Below are positions 11,206 through 24,099 of a DNA stretch of 64,000 bases, one piece after another. The DNA is taken from NCBI GenBank assembly GCA_021234155.1, contig JAJEKV010000028.1, positions 10,678,134-10,742,133 on the forward strand. Reading direction: 5' to 3'. This DNA comes from Isoetes taiwanensis (lineage: Eukaryota; Streptophyta; Lycopodiopsida; Isoetales; Isoetaceae). The first letter of the stretch is position 1; every line of letters starts with the position of its first letter. A program made the position numbers and the translations under genes. Under the pieces are notes generated by a model that saw only the letters and a list, made by a program, of their open reading frames with translations, had not been told where the DNA came from and ran no database searches.

Positions 11206-11546
11206 GGGTGCATCCCCATTAGGCCGTTATCTAGGCCGGACTTTGCCACATGGCAAACCTAGCCAGGAAAAAATCATTCCCATTACCTTCAAGGCACCGG
11301 AGTTCTGCTGACGAGTCGAGGGCACCTTCCCTTGCCCAAGTCAGGGCTTGGGTTTGTCTTCTAGCAAGCTGGATTTGTCCTCTAGCAGATATATTCGGGT
11401 TGTAGGTCAATTCTGGTTTGTCCTGTAGCTCGCCAAGAAACCAGAAGTTCACCCACGGTAATAGGAATGGTATGCACCTGATATATTGTAGGAACCCAGT
11501 TCCGATGACATGGCAAACCCAATTTTCGTATCATGGGGATGCACCC
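11206..11546. mobile_element. Tourist-like (PIF/Harbinger) MITE 1
   Basis: Perfect 14-bp terminal inverted repeats (GGGTGCATCCCCAT at the left, its complement at the right) enclose 341 bp. Both sides carry the 3-bp target duplication TTA (11203-11205 and 11547-11549), the hallmark of PIF/Harbinger. No transposase frame is present, so it is non-autonomous. Confidence 0.85.
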
Positions 11547-11549
11547 TTA

Positions 11550-11690
11550 GGGCCGGTTCATGTGCAACCATCGCCGGAGAGGGGGCCTGTTTTGCCCAGT
11601 GCAAATTGGCGATGGTGGGCGATGGTCGGCGTAAAACGGTGAGCCCTTTTACGCGATGGTGAGGGTCGTGAAGGTGCATGTGAACCCACC
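11550..11690. mobile_element. Tourist-like MITE 2, directly abutting MITE 1
   Basis: Starts with GGGCCGGTTCATGTGCAACC and ends with GGTGCATGTGAACCCACC, imperfect inverted repeats, flanked by TTA at 11547-11549 and 11691-11693. The interior (ATCGCC...GGCGATGG) is itself partly self-complementary. At 141 bp it is very short. The left TTA is shared with MITE 1. Confidence 0.7.
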
Positions 11691-13983
11691 TTAGGTTCAT
11701 TAAAGAAGTTGAATACTTACCACACACGAGCCAGTTGTATTTAATTCATCCACACTTAAATTTGCAAAAATGTATAGGCAAAAGCTTTTGATACAATCCG
11801 TAAATGGAGGAGATTGTTTCAATTAAGTGTTCCTAATCAATCTTGTTAATTTGGAATTTTCCAGTCTGGAGGAAAACTTTTTTGAATTTATTTTTAGGTG
11901 ATTTCTCTAAGGTTTTAGGGCTTTTGGCTAGCCGGAAAAAAAAAAATTGATAATCCAAAAATTGGAAAAAATTTATTGGGCACAATTTCAATTTTGATTT
12001 TAATTTTAATTTTTCCCTTTCCAATCTTCAGCATAACGATTCTGCCCCTTTCAATTTCTGCATGCATCTGCCACAATTATGCCAAGGTTGTGCGGCATGG
12101 AAGATGGGTGGAGTGCCGTTGTGCTTTGAGACTACTCTTTGTTCATCGCTATAACCTAATTGGCCAAAGTCCTTGGAGTTTGTAGCCTCTGCTTTTGGTG
12201 GCTCAGAATTCTGTCGACTTTCATTACTATATTTGAGGTAATTATATTTGATTCTTAGAATGTTTATGGTCTTATGAATCTGAGTTCATTGCCATCGTGC
12301 ATGTTTTGATCTAATCAGATGAATGATATTTTAGATTCTCATGTCCATGCACTTCTAATTTTGCAGGCACTAGCTACTGTCCGTAGCAAGAAGCAGCACC
12401 CAGATTTTTTGTAGACAATTGGAAGGGCTATATAAAGGTAAGACTCACATTTGCTTATGGTCATACGATTATACAAGTTCATAATCTCTACAGTTCGTGC
12501 AGTGCTCATTGTTAGAATCCATAAAGGTTTATGGGCTAGAGATTATCAAGCTACTCAGGTGAAGCATAGAATTCCCTTGCTACTGAAGGATATCATTACA
12601 GATGAGTGTTTAGTATATAATTTTACTTCATAGCATAGCCATAAGACATCGTATGGTTATTTGCATCTCTCAAATCCGGAACTTAGCCCTTGCATTCTTT
12701 GTCTTGATCTATTTTAGCTTGGTTAGGTAAGCAATTCTGTAAATAATTGTATGACGTGAGGTTGCTTTGCATTTGAGTACACCTCAGTCACTAATGCATT
12801 TAGATTACGTGATCTTCATGGTCTTTTTCTAGATACTCATACATGATAAAACAAGAAGTGAGCTCGGATCTTATATGATGTCCTCTGTGCAGCAAGATCT
12901 TCTGCAGCAAGGTCTTCTTCAAATGTGGCTTCTTCTAAATTGTTGTACAACAACTTGCATAAACAACTACTGCTAGAGAGGTGAGTAAGATATGCTCCTC
13001 ATGCATAGTATCCATGTTTATATATGTTGAAAGTTATATTTGCAGTTAGCAATATTAACCTTTTGTTTGAACCTGTTTGAGAGTTTTCTTTGGTAAGGCT
13101 CAAGGTGTTCTTATATATTGGAATGAGAAGTCATCTTACGAGCAGCCTGATTGAAACACCTACAACACACTGCTAACCAACTCTCCACTATTCATGCATC
13201 AAAGCATTACCCTAGACTTATTGTAACATTCCTTTTCCAAGTCCTTATAGAAAAAAAAGGTTGCAAGACCAAGATGTACTTTGAAGGGCATGAATCCTTT
13301 TCATATAAAACTCAATCAAGTATACATATCCAATGCAGCTCAAAACCTGGCATGCACAACTACATGCAATCCACTCTGCCTTCTATTGTATTTCCAATCT
13401 AAAACATACAAAAAGTCACTATTTGATGCATATTTGTTTATAGCCTTTGCTTTGCGTATTTTATGTTGTATTTGTATTTAAGTACTTAGAGAAATAATTT
13501 TACATTTTCATGTAATCCAATTTGTCAGAAATAATGGAGAGGATATGACTACATGCCTATGCACTTATGCTTGGTGGAATGAATGAAAAACCATTGTACA
13601 TCTTTGAAGTTGGCATCTTTGTTGGAATCAGTGCTCCTATTTTAGTTAACATAAATTTAGGATTAACTCGTTGTGCATTTTGACAGCTCAGACATTCAGA
13701 GGTGAAATTTCATTTCTGGATGCTGGAGTGGGACCCATATAACACATTTCTGTTGATACTAAGTATAGAAATTATTATGTGCAGACTGTGATTTTGGATC
13801 TGTAGCTACCACATGTGCTTACAGTTCTACACCGACATCTTGGTAAAAGAACACACCACAAGAATAAACAGGAGATGGTGGATGTCGGATCTCTGATCAT
13901 GGATTATGTGGGATATATGATGTGGAGTAAGGTACTGCATGATTTAAAATATCAATATTGTTAATTTGGGTTTTCTGGTTTGG
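11691..13983. other. intergenic/intronic-looking AT-rich sequence, no gene identified
   Basis: A few short segments with splice-like borders occur (for example near 12845-12980), but none encodes anything I recognise. I cannot exclude an unrecognised intron-rich gene. Confidence 0.35.
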
Positions 13984-16900
13984 AATAGAATAGAATAGAA
14001 TAGAATATGATTTTATCGTCCACGGAGACCAACTGGCCTATGGGACCCAAGTACAAAGAGAGAGCAAAGCGGCGACATTACTACCGAGATTAAAAACCCC
14101 GCCCGAAAGGTTTTCGGGAAAAAACCTTAGTAGCAATAAGGATCTTTGACATCTTTACCTGCTTATATACATAATCACAAGTGCAAAATGAGGTTAATGC
14201 CGGACGGGGGGCATAACCGAAGTCCGCGTATCCATTACCTCCTGAGGTACGATCCCAACAAGCCTACGAGGGTCGTGTTTCGGTGAGCTCATGCAAGGCC
14301 CGATGGGGCACACCTAACCGAGCATCACCGGGAGCCCGGATATGCTCGCGTCTGGCCCGGACAGGGCACGGAGGCGTGACTTTCATCCTCAATGGCGCTG
14401 TTGGCAAAGATTGACGGACTCTGTCCTCACGCGGCTCCGAATCCATCTCCACCGTCTCAATGCGGAGGTGGTGTGCACTGTCGCGAATGGAAGCAATCAC
14501 CTGGCGCTTTTTCATGGGTAGATGGGTGCCGCGGGTAGTGGTGTGGGCCCCTCGTGAGCATGGGATTAACCTGCTGTCGATAATTTGCCACCTTGACATG
14601 TGACAGGGGCCTCTGCATCCCAAAGCTTGGCCATGAAGCAAGCATCAAATACTTGCTTCAAGGCGGCGCGTTCCTTCGGTGTATGCACCGGTCCACGCGT
14701 CGTGTGCTGCACATTCCATAGCGAGAACCACGGGCTTGCTTGTCTTTCCAGCCCAGGCTTTGAGTCGCCAAGGGCCCATCGCCACCGCCAAAGCAAGGTT
14801 GGGCAGCCGGCTTCATCCATAGCCCCCACCTTCCGGAAGTAAATAATGTGACGTTCAGTAGCGACCCTCGTAATGGAAGGAAGCCCGCTCTCTGGAGCAA
14901 GATCGATATGGGACCGTGGATTTCACTCCCGGTGCGGGCCAAGAAGGCCTTCATACTGCTCTAGATCGTTCCAAGTGGTGAGGGATATCACCCCCCCACA
15001 CTTCGCCCCATAGAGGAGGACCCGGTTCAACCAAGGCCACAACAAGTGTGCTGGTGACCCCATGCATCTGGCAAATGCTTTGCCTTGATTTGTTGTTTTG
15101 CATTGCATCTGGGGCTTTCCGGCTGCGGTGACCCGTAACGATGGATGCATCCCGGTGTGTGGTAGTAGAAAACTCAATGCCCAAATACTTATAAGATCGA
15201 GCCACCTCCACTACCCCCTTACGGTAAGTGAATGAGGGAAGGCGTGGTGCCGGATGATGGGACCAGCAGCACCCTTGTCTTGGCCAAGTTAACTCTCATG
15301 TCGATAGAATTGGCGAAAGTGTCCAAAGCATCCGGTGGCGTTGCATGTCCTCCGGGTATATGCGGCGGCAGTCAACATCATCGGCATATATGAGTTGCGG
15401 ATTATGTGGTGCATCAACTGAGCCTCCCCCCGTGCTCGGTAGCCATTCTTCTAGCTGGTCAATGTACAAGCCGGAAGAGCGTCGGTGATAGAGGGCAGCC
15501 GGGCGCACCCCAATGCTACTAACAACGGGCTCCCCGACAATTGTGAGATGACCGGAGCAAGCCTCGATAGTCCAGATATAGCATTCTCGCAAGTCGACGG
15601 GGGTCCCTAAAACGCCTCAATCTATCCCACAACTTATCCCGAGGCAATCGGTCAAAAGCCTTTGCGAAATCCACAAAGCAACGGTCATGGTCAAGGCCGA
15701 TTCCGGCTATCCTCTATGAGTGTTCGCAGAGTGAAGATATGGTCAATAGTAGAATGCCTGGGGAAGGAAGCTGCCTGGCGTGAGAGAGCCCGCCACTTCT
15801 CCATCCTCCTCGCCCAAAGTGTCAATCGCCGCTCAAGAATCCCGCAAGCAACTTGGCAAAGACGAACCCGACCATAATGGTACGATAGTTGGCTGGGCGT
15901 GGGGGTCCCCTGCTTTGTATATGGGCACAACTCTACTAGTAGTCCAATGTGGGGGGAAGCCTTCTTGCAATGCCCCGTTGAAGAGTCTTTGAGAACCGCA
16001 CCATTGGGGGCCCGCCCACTTGAGAAGCTCTGCACGCATACCATCCAAATCTGTTTGCCTTCCCATTAGCGAGGTGTTGCGGGCCCATTATGACATCCCC
16101 TTCAAGTAATGACCGATTAGGGCTAGGCTCAATGCGGATGCGGGTGCCCGGCTTCCCATTGGGTCATCACAAGTGCCGCAAAGTATCTCACCCATTGTTC
16201 AGGGGTAATATTTCACGTAAAGGTGGCGGGCTTACTCAAGACCTTTCTCGGAAGGCCCTAGGATGGCGGTCTAGAAGACCAAACATCATTTGCTGGTGCT
16301 CACGCAAGGTACACGGCTTTCTTGGTCTTGAGGAAGGGCGGTATTGATTGACGGGCTGGCTGCGGGCGAATGGTGGGGTCCGACCTTTGGCGGAGCCATC
16401 GTTTCAACTCCGACATTCGTCATCGAACCCGGTGATTGCGAGGGAAGGTGATTGCAGCCCCTTGGATCGTCGAGGCGGCCTCTCCCAAAGCATCATCCCC
16501 TACCCTCGAGGAAAAGTTGTTCGTTCACCGTCTGGCTGTTGAAGTGTGGGGAGTTCACGGCCTCCCGCGGACTCATGCTCAAGCATCCTCGCATAGACTG
16601 CCGCCGACGATCATAGTCCGGGCGTAACCGTGGTACATGGGGTATTGGGGCAATGGGTGCTTTCGGTTGGCTGCCAATCTATCTGCAAACGAGGGGCTGA
16701 TGGTCGAGTCTACTTCCTCGTCCGGCCACCGTCCCCGATCTTCAAACGAGTGATCAAGTGTAGGCATTGCTCGTCCTCTAGCACGTAATCCACCACACTC
16801 GTGCGTCCCCCGGTTATCCTGTCTACAAGTGAAGCGGCCGGAGGATGGCCACCGTGCCCGACCATTGCAAATGACTAGGTCAAAGATACTTGCCAAAGAA

Positions 16901-17690
16901 CAAAGATTCTCTGCCGGCCATACCGTGTAACCTGGTCGTCATCGGCGCCCCAAACCAAACCGCCTCTGCGGGGTCCATTTGCAACACATCCTCGGCTAGA
17001 GGTGCGAATTTTGGGATCTGCTCTATCCCCTCGCGGCGCATTGAAGTCTCCAAGCAACATGACCTTGCCCAATTGTGCATCTGGCCAGATGTCATCATAT
17101 AGATCGACATAGGGCTCTGCGCCGTCCACATCCAAGTGCGTGTGGTAAAAGTTGCTCTCAAAGATGTGGGAAGTAGCAAGCCGCCACAAAGAGAGGGCTG
17201 CCATCGGCCGTTTCGCACTTTTACCCCAGTGTCTGTTGTGCTGCGCCTTGCACTGGGAGACCGATTGGGCCAAAGGTGCCCGGTAGTAACACGCAATTCC
17301 TCCGTGTCCCTCGTTTCCGGTGCACTCATTGAAGACGGAGTAAGCGGTATCCCGGCAAATCGGGTAGCTTTGTGACCCGGCATGTTCCCATGTTTCCATG
17401 AGGAAGATAAGGTCCATGTCCATGGCGACGGAATTGAGACTGTCCCCCTTCTGCCATGGAAAGCCACGGCAATTCCAGGATACCACGCTGAGGCACGATC
17501 CCTATTTAGTGGCATGCATCGCCACTTCAGGTCCAGTGGTAGTGGTGGTCCCAGGGGGAGCGGAAGATGTGGATGCCTGTGCCGCTGGGGCCCCCTCGGA
17601 GGGGACTCGAGGGGCCGGAGTGCCTGCATCCCTGTTTGGCTGCCTGAATTCCCGCATCCGAGAAAAACCTTTTCTGAATTTTTTTAAGTT
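13984..17690 (-). mobile_element. decayed LINE (APE-RT non-LTR retrotransposon)
   Basis: Read on the minus strand. An apurinic-type endonuclease (17486-16875) shows VSWNCRGF, LMETWEHAG, GGIACYYR and LLGDFNAPRGDR. RT fragments follow: LDGMRAELLKWAGP (~16040), PRHSTIDHIFTLRTL (~15740), CFVDFAKAFDRLPRD (~15675), GLYIDQLEEWL (~15450) and QLIYADDVD (~15370). The 3' end carries GGTCTCCGTGGACGATAAAA, then an (AATAG)n-type pentanucleotide tail at 13984-14007. Many stops and frameshifts make it inactive. An upstream ORF1 is not evident; a Pro/Ala-rich stretch precedes the endonuclease. The region is clearly GC-richer than its surroundings. Confidence 0.85.
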
Positions 17691-17739
17691 AGTTTCTAAA
17701 GGTCTTTTCTGAATTTTTTTAAGTTAGTTTCTAAAGGTC
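17670..17739. repeat. 35-bp tandem duplication at the LINE 5' edge
   Basis: Two consecutive identical 35-base units beginning TTTTCTGAATTTTTTTAAG, at 17670-17704 and 17705-17739. Confidence 0.9.
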
Positions 17740-18699
17740 TATTCTATTTTTTTTTTGGAGTTTGGGCGCCGAAACAAATTCCCGATTTTCCAAAAATTGA
17801 ACCCTTACTAGATGTGCCTTGCAACTGAGATACAGTAGTCTGGGGTCTTTGTCTCTAACGACAACATGCAAGCAAGTTTTATGATTTTTTTCTAATGCAA
17901 GCAACAATCATGAATCCCTTTTCTAATTTATTTTTTTGTTCACCTTTAGTGGATGCTTTTGCTTTATTTGTTGTTGCAAACTGACATTTCAAGCAGCATC
18001 TCAATCTAGAGCTTATTAGGACATTAGGATGCCAACTTAGAAGACAGAAAAAATGGTCTCTCTTTTGAATACCTGGTCTGCTCAGATAACGAGGGCTTCA
18101 ATAGAAGTTTTGCGACATTGAATCAATACAGTCTGAACCTTGGTGTTTGGAAAATTGCTAAGAGCATGACTGTGACTCACATTTTTCACCAATGCATATC
18201 AGTCCAATGGGTTCTTCGGCGCTTAATCTCGGTAAGTAGAACATGTTCATCATGATTTGTTAACATGTATATACCAGAAGTCCACACTGGAGCACTGCCA
18301 TAACTGTTCTATATTTTTGTTCTTAATTGTTCGTTCCCATCTTACCATAGCATTTTTACAGAAAATACGCATAACGTAGTCGTTTATCTATATTGTTTTG
18401 TTACATCAGGTGCAAGAAGGTTTTAGTAGGTGATTATATGCTGCACAACTGTCTTTTATTTCGATGCATCAGTTAACTTGGAGTATGCCAATTGGTGCTT
18501 CAATTATCATGTTGGAGCGCACCAATTGAAGTCTTTCTAGGTTTATTTTTCATGAGCATGCCAACTTTCTTTTGGATTGGTTTTCTATTTTTTGATGGAA
18601 CAAGGGAATATCATAAGGTCCTATCTTTCGTCCCGTGAGAGAGACAACCATTAGATAACCATCTGGAACATTGATTGTTATGCAGATGATGTCTTGTAT
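17740..18699. other. no gene seen
   Basis: AT-rich sequence between the LINE and the duplicated block; nothing recognised. Confidence 0.4.
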
Positions 18700-19545
18700 G
18701 TTTGGATATCTGGAAAAGAATATTATTGCTATCTTCAATAAGGACGTTTATGTTGATAATCTTAATTCCATATTTTAGACTGAGTCTTCCATTATAGGAG
18801 ACCGATTGGACACGTGTAAGGGCTCTACTTTTGATGTAGTGATAAAGCTAGGATGTGGTTCTATAGCTGATGTGGTCATACTATTGCAATGACAAAAAAA
18901 AATGAGGGTATTACAGGTTGCCACAATGCCTCCTTTTTAATCCTTAGTCTGTTGCCTTTCTTATGCCTGCTCATAACGTTGATGTCCCATTACATAGCCT
19001 TTTGGAACATTGATTGTTATGCAGAAGATGTCTTGGCTTATCCCTATAAAATGCATGTCTATACATAGCCTTCTGGGACATTGTTATGCAGAAGATGTCT
19101 TGGCTTATCCCTATAAAATGCATGTATTTTACCATGTTTTGGATTGTTCAAGCTGATTAAAATGTGTGTTCAGACCTCTGGAAAAGGATATTATTGCTAA
19201 CTTCAACAAGGACGTTTATGTTGATAATCTTTGGTCCATATATATTGGACTAAGTTTTCCATTATAGGAGACTCACAGAATGGAAGGTGGAAAGGCTATA
19301 TTCTTGATGCTATGGATGTTTCTTCTGTGGTAAATTTAATGATAAAGCTAGGATGTGGTTCTATAGCTGATGTGGTCATACTATTAGAAAGAAATGAGGG
19401 TATTACAAGTTGCCACATTCCCTCTTTTCCAATCCTTATCTGTTGCTTGCCTTATGCCTGCTCATAACATTGATATTTACTTAGAAATGAGGGCATTACA
19501 AGCTGCCACATTGCCTATTTTCTAATTATTAGTTTGTTGCCTACA
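18700..19545. repeat. duplicated block of ~290 bp plus nested ~75-bp tandem repeat
   Basis: 18705-18990 and 19180-19475 share GGACGTTTATGTTGATAATC, AAAGCTAGGATGTGGTTCT and CTTATGCCTGCTCATAAC in order. Between them a ~75-bp unit (TAGCCTTYTGGGACATTG, TGCAGAAGATGTCTTGGC) is doubled at 18998-19125. A further partial unit follows at 19485-19545 and its end reappears at 19881-19915, beyond the LINE tail. One copy has an open frame (IKLGCGSIADVVILLERNEG), but I recognise no protein. Confidence 0.7.
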
Positions 19546-19559
19546 TTTGCTGATGAACA

Positions 19560-19885
19560 CACCGTCAGTACGTGCTCTGGGGTCGTACATTCAGGAGGTA
19601 CTGGATATGCGAGCTCACCTTTGCCCCCGCCTGGCTGCCCGCTGATCAGGCACTACGGGTGCGGTGCATGAGTGTATATATTTGTGTGTTTTTACATTTT
19701 ATATATTAGAACAGTTTGTCAGCAGGCTGATTGCTGCCACGGTTTTTCCCTCGAAAACCCTTCGGGGCGGAGGTTTTTTAATCCGGGTAGTAATCCGCTT
19801 GCTGCGCTTTTGTATTGGGTCCCATAGACCGATTGGTCTCCGTGGACGATAAAAATACCTTCCTTTCTTCCTTCCTTCCTTATGC
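19560..19885 (+). mobile_element. LINE 3' end with (TTCC)n tail
   Basis: Ends with TTGGGTCCCATAGACCGATT and GGTCTCCGTGGACGATAAAA, homologous to the 3' end of the LINE at 13984-17690 but in plus orientation, then a TTCC-type tail at ~19860-19881. It is inserted inside a unit of the duplicated block, so it is younger than that duplication. Confidence 0.75.
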
Positions 19886-20139
19886 CTGCTCATAACATTG
19901 ATGTTTACTTAAATTTCTTGCAGATGATGCCATTTGCAATTTTAGCATCATAACATAAGATCTGAAGACCATTTTTATTGCATTTCCTTCTTTTTGTTGC
20001 TTCCATTGTATAGTTCGGATTCAACATTGTTGCCTTTTAAGCTCCCCGTTACTTGAAGGTCATGACGTCATCACTAAGATCAAATAATGGGTTCATGTTA
20101 CTGGCATTTCCTCCTCATTTATACTCTACAATTGGTTAG

Positions 20140-20348
20140 ACACTTTGTAGCAACAACTCCATGTGTAGAACTCAGACACATTATCGACATACGTGGTGCA
20201 AAAGATACATAAAAATACAGTTAATGTGTCCAATTTGCAGTAACATTTGCACTTTATAGCAACAACTCTATGTTTAGAATTACACAATAGGTGCAAAAGA
20301 TATAAAAATAAAATTAATATGTCCAATTTGCAGTAATATTGCAATTGA
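20140..20348. repeat. tandem duplication, ~100-bp units
   Basis: CACTTTGTAGCAACAACTC...TGTCCAATTTGCAGTAACAT is repeated as CACTTTATAGCAACAACTC...TGTCCAATTTGCAGTAATAT. Units begin at about 20140 and 20250. A (CTTC)n run lies further right at about 20690-20715. Confidence 0.8.
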
Positions 20349-20779
20349 AATTCCATAGAGTAAGAAACTTAAACTCAAGTCTTAATTCAATGCAATATGC
20401 AATTGAAGCGTATATAGGAATGCTAATGTACTTCAACAACGATAGTTTAAAAGTGCCATTTTAGTTGTCTCATCAAAAGGGACTAATAGCATAATGTGCG
20501 ACCAAATCATCCTCTTCATCTTTAATTCAGTTCATGATGTGCTAAGTTGGCTATATATTCTCCATGCTTGCAAAGTGAAGGAAGCAGAGCAACACAAGAA
20601 ATGGGCAATCTATCGATGAGCCACAATGATTATTCTAGACCAATGGTCTTTCAACCCTTAGACGGGCTATGTCTAGGAAAACTTAAAATATACTTCCTTC
20701 CTTCCTTCCTTCCTTAAGTAGCATTATCTTCTCACTAGCATAATGCTTATTTTTATTTACTATTGTGTTTTATGTTCAC

Positions 20780-20880
20780 TTGGGCCCCTGCCCCTTTTGC
20801 TGATTGGGCTCCATTGACAATTTGGTCTCCGTGGATGTTAAAACCCTATCTATCTATCCATCGGTCCATCCGTCCATTCG
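20780..20880 (+). mobile_element. short LINE 3' end with CTAT/TCCA tail
   Basis: TTGGTCTCCGTGGATGTTAAAA preserves the 3'-terminal motif of the LINE family seen at 14.0 and 19.8 kb. It is followed by CTATCTATCTATCCAT and CGGTCCATCCGTCC, a different simple repeat. Only about 60 bases of element are recognisable. Confidence 0.55.
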
Positions 20881-22229
20881 TCTTTATGCGTAAGTGTGTC
20901 AATTGGAACATCCCACATCGACTAGCTGGGAACAGTTTTGTTATAAATTGCTCTGTAGAGAATGAAAAGTAGCGTATATGTTATGCTGGTAACCTATGGC
21001 CTCTATAGCTGGGCAATGTGTATGCTGGGTGTGTGGTGAAGTGTAGAAGTAGAACGATCTGTTTCCTGTTATTATTATACTTCAACTAAAATAATACTTC
21101 AACTAATTATGGCCTTCAGCATTGCAATTTGGCATGCTGAAAACGCTAATTTATCTGCCATCCTCAAGAAAGTCCTGATTTTTATGAGATGTGAATGCAT
21201 AATGATCCATATATAATTGAGATCAAGATCCAGATAATATACTTTAAAGATCAAGGGTAGGGGATGTATATTTACAGATAATATGGAGCAAATAAAGCTA
21301 CGGATCTTCAATGCCATTCTACATCAAACAAGATAAAACTCTAAAGCGGAGTACCATTTGAATCTGATTCTTAATCACTTCTTTTTTTATATAATATGGC
21401 CCTATTTGATCTCAAAACAATATATTATAGCAGTATCCTATTTGAGCTCACAATATGCCCATTTGTTAACGTGGCTATGTGAAATACCATCATATGCATT
21501 GCCATAACTTAGAGTATGAGTAGAATTATTTTGCAGCAAAGGCAAGAGCCATATCTACAAACTCATATGTCTTCCTCTCTATTCCAATTTGTTATAGCCA
21601 TCCAATTTTGTTATGTTTTGAGTTATATATTTCTGCTTCAAAGTGCCACACATGCATATTTTAGAGGTGTTGATGCTAATGCTATCAAGATGAAGTTATG
21701 AAGATAAAGGACATCAGCTATCAATATCTACCAATGTTTGGGACTTTCAAACCATCTCAATCATCAATCGTATCATTTAGCTATTCTTCCCATAATGCAC
21801 AATACCTAATTTTAAACCTATAACAAACATAATCTAAATGACTTTGTATCAAGTGGATATATTGTTTATAGGTGAGAAGGAAAATAATTATTAATTAAAT
21901 ATCTTAGTCATCTACTATGCTTAATGATCTACTGTTGTACAAGAATTGATGGACAATCTTGCTATATAGATTTGCTTCTATGACCCTTTCAAAGATTGAA
22001 ACAGAATTGATCCTCATTCATCAAGATAATGCAACCCCACTTACATCGCTTGCATCCATTTTTTCAATTCATAAAAATTGTTGCCAGCACCATCAAACCT
22101 CAACCATCCTTACAAATCACTAGTAAAGCTCGACAACACCAGGCAACATAACTAGTGAGTTATAGAATGCCTTGTATTATCTTTATGAAAAGGTATACAT
22201 AGGCATGGCCCCAGTCAGATAACCTTGTC
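20881..22229. other. no gene seen
   Basis: AT-rich sequence without a recognisable open frame or repeat structure. Confidence 0.4.
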
Positions 22230-24059
22230 AACAACAATGTGGGGGTATGTCAAGGTTGTCCACTTTGCCCTATATTGTTTGGTTTGTATGGCTATGTCGT
22301 GAGTTTCAAGATTCATCACTTTGTCCTTAAAAAGATGCATTATTCAAGGGTATGTGCTTATCAAAAGGGCCTTCGCTCATTCAACAGTCTGTGAACGGAT
22401 CATGCTGCCTTGCCAAGCTCCACCAAAACATAGAAAAGAGGGAGGGAAAGATGCCACCTTTCATAATTTTATTAGAAATTTCAGCCTCTGGTTGATTACA
22501 TAAGCGAATCCGCTTTTCTCATATTTTTATGGCCCAAAATATTTATCGATGGCACTCACGGCTCTGCTACTTGTGTTGCCTCAATGGCAATGCGGCCTCA
22601 AAATTTCCTCGACAGAAGACCCTTGACATACTGATTCACTTATACATAAATTATATCTTAGAGAACAACATTGGAGGGGATGTTTCCATGGGGAGGGTGT
22701 GGGATGAGATTTTGCAGGGGTTGCAGAAATACATCAATTGGTGGAAGGGTAGCAAGTTGTCCATGGCAGGTAGGATCACTATTGCCAAGTCAGTACTTTG
22801 TAGCACTCATGTGTATACAGCATCTGCGATGTTAGCTCCTGAAGGTAAGATACAGGCTTTGGATAAGATTGTTCGAAATTTTGTGTGGGGCAGGGATGAT
22901 GAAGGGGCGGTTGTTAAAGTGGCTTGGTGGAAGTGTCTCCGCCCTTGGGAGGATGGGGGCTTGGCCATTCTGGATTTGGCGCTGCATAGTAAGGTGTTGG
23001 TCTCCAAGTTTGTTTGGAGCGCTCTGCAGGATGGAGCATCTTCTCACAGTGCGGCCTGCTTGTTGTTGCGCAGTCTCTTCGCCATTGTGTGGCGTTTGGG
23101 AAGCCGTCGTGCATGTGGAGTTGCCACGGCCTTTGTTGTATGGTCTTCGGCCTTTCCCGCATGCATCCCCTTTTCTCACGGGGGTGTTGCGGGCTTGGGA
23201 TCATGTGCGTGTGCTCTTCCAGCTAGATTATGCCTCAGTTTATCACCACTCTTCTCATTTCTTGTGGGTTCCTCTACCCCCTCGCACTTGCCCCCTCGGC
23301 CGCCCTCGTGTGCATGCTTTCGGACGCGAGGCCCGTTGGAGGCGAGCTGCTTGGCGTGCTCACCTTGGAGGATTAGTATTGGGCGGTCCGCTAGCTTTGT
23401 GGGAGTTCTTCGAGCTCGTTTTGCACGAGGCGGCGGCCAGGGCTATCACGGGAACAAGTGGCGGGGGGTATTCCGCTACATATACCTATAGTCCCTCAGG
23501 ATGATGTGGTGGTGCAGGTTTGGAAGGTTCATCTGGATGTTGTGTCTTCTTGTTTTGTGCGGTCTTGTTACCGGGTGCTGGCTATTCATGTTGCAGGCTG
23601 CCTGGGATTGGGTCAGGGCTCTATTTCAGGTGAGATTGACTAGCCAGCAGTTGCTGCTTCATGTGTATCCTGGTGCTTGGCCGCTCTTGCGGCAACAAGC
23701 CTTGCATCTGTGCGTGGCTTGGTTGGTGTGGCTGATTTGGAAGCGGCGGCGGTTGTGGATCTTTCAGGGGATTCAGCAGCCTGTAGCCTCTCTGATTCCT
23801 CGACTCAGGTACAAGCAATTTTAAAGCTTTCTGGTGTTCCCGGGATTAGTAGAGCGGAAGTTTGCCATTTGGCGGGACTTCTTGGGTGTTGTAGATGGTG
23901 ATGGTCGGTTTGTACCCTTGTACAGCAGTAGAGTTGCAGTTTTTTTGTTTGTGAGTTTGTTGTGGAGTGTCGAGGTGTCGCTGTCTCTTTGGGGCAGTTC
24001 TCCTTCCTCCTCACTTGCTTTGTAACATTACCATTCTTTTAATATATTGATGACACAGT

Positions 24060-24098
<39 letters not shown>
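22230..24098 (+). mobile_element. L1-like LINE, 5'-truncated, with 34-base poly-A tail
   Basis: GVCQGCPLCPILFGLY near 22245-22290 is RT block B. The long frame at 22680-23100 (WWKGSKLSMAGRITIAKSVL, KIVRNFVWGRDDEG, VAWWKCLRPWEDGGLAILDL) is the conserved region after RT in plant L1 elements. The frame then shifts. Near 23620-23760 the C-terminal part reads YPGAWPLLRQQALHLC and WKRRRLWIFQGI. The YADD block is not intact. The poly-A run is 24065-24098. Stops and at least two frameshifts make it inactive. The left edge is approximate. Confidence 0.85.

Positions 24099-24099
<1 letters not shown>

Noticed and set aside
16880-17629. 249-codon minus-strand frame
   Set aside because: An alternative frame over the LINE endonuclease; the true motifs (SWNCRGF, GDFNAP) are in the overlapping frame 16875-17486.
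22832-23204. minus-strand frames opposite the L1-like LINE
   Set aside because: Antisense shadows of the GC-rich RT C-terminal region.
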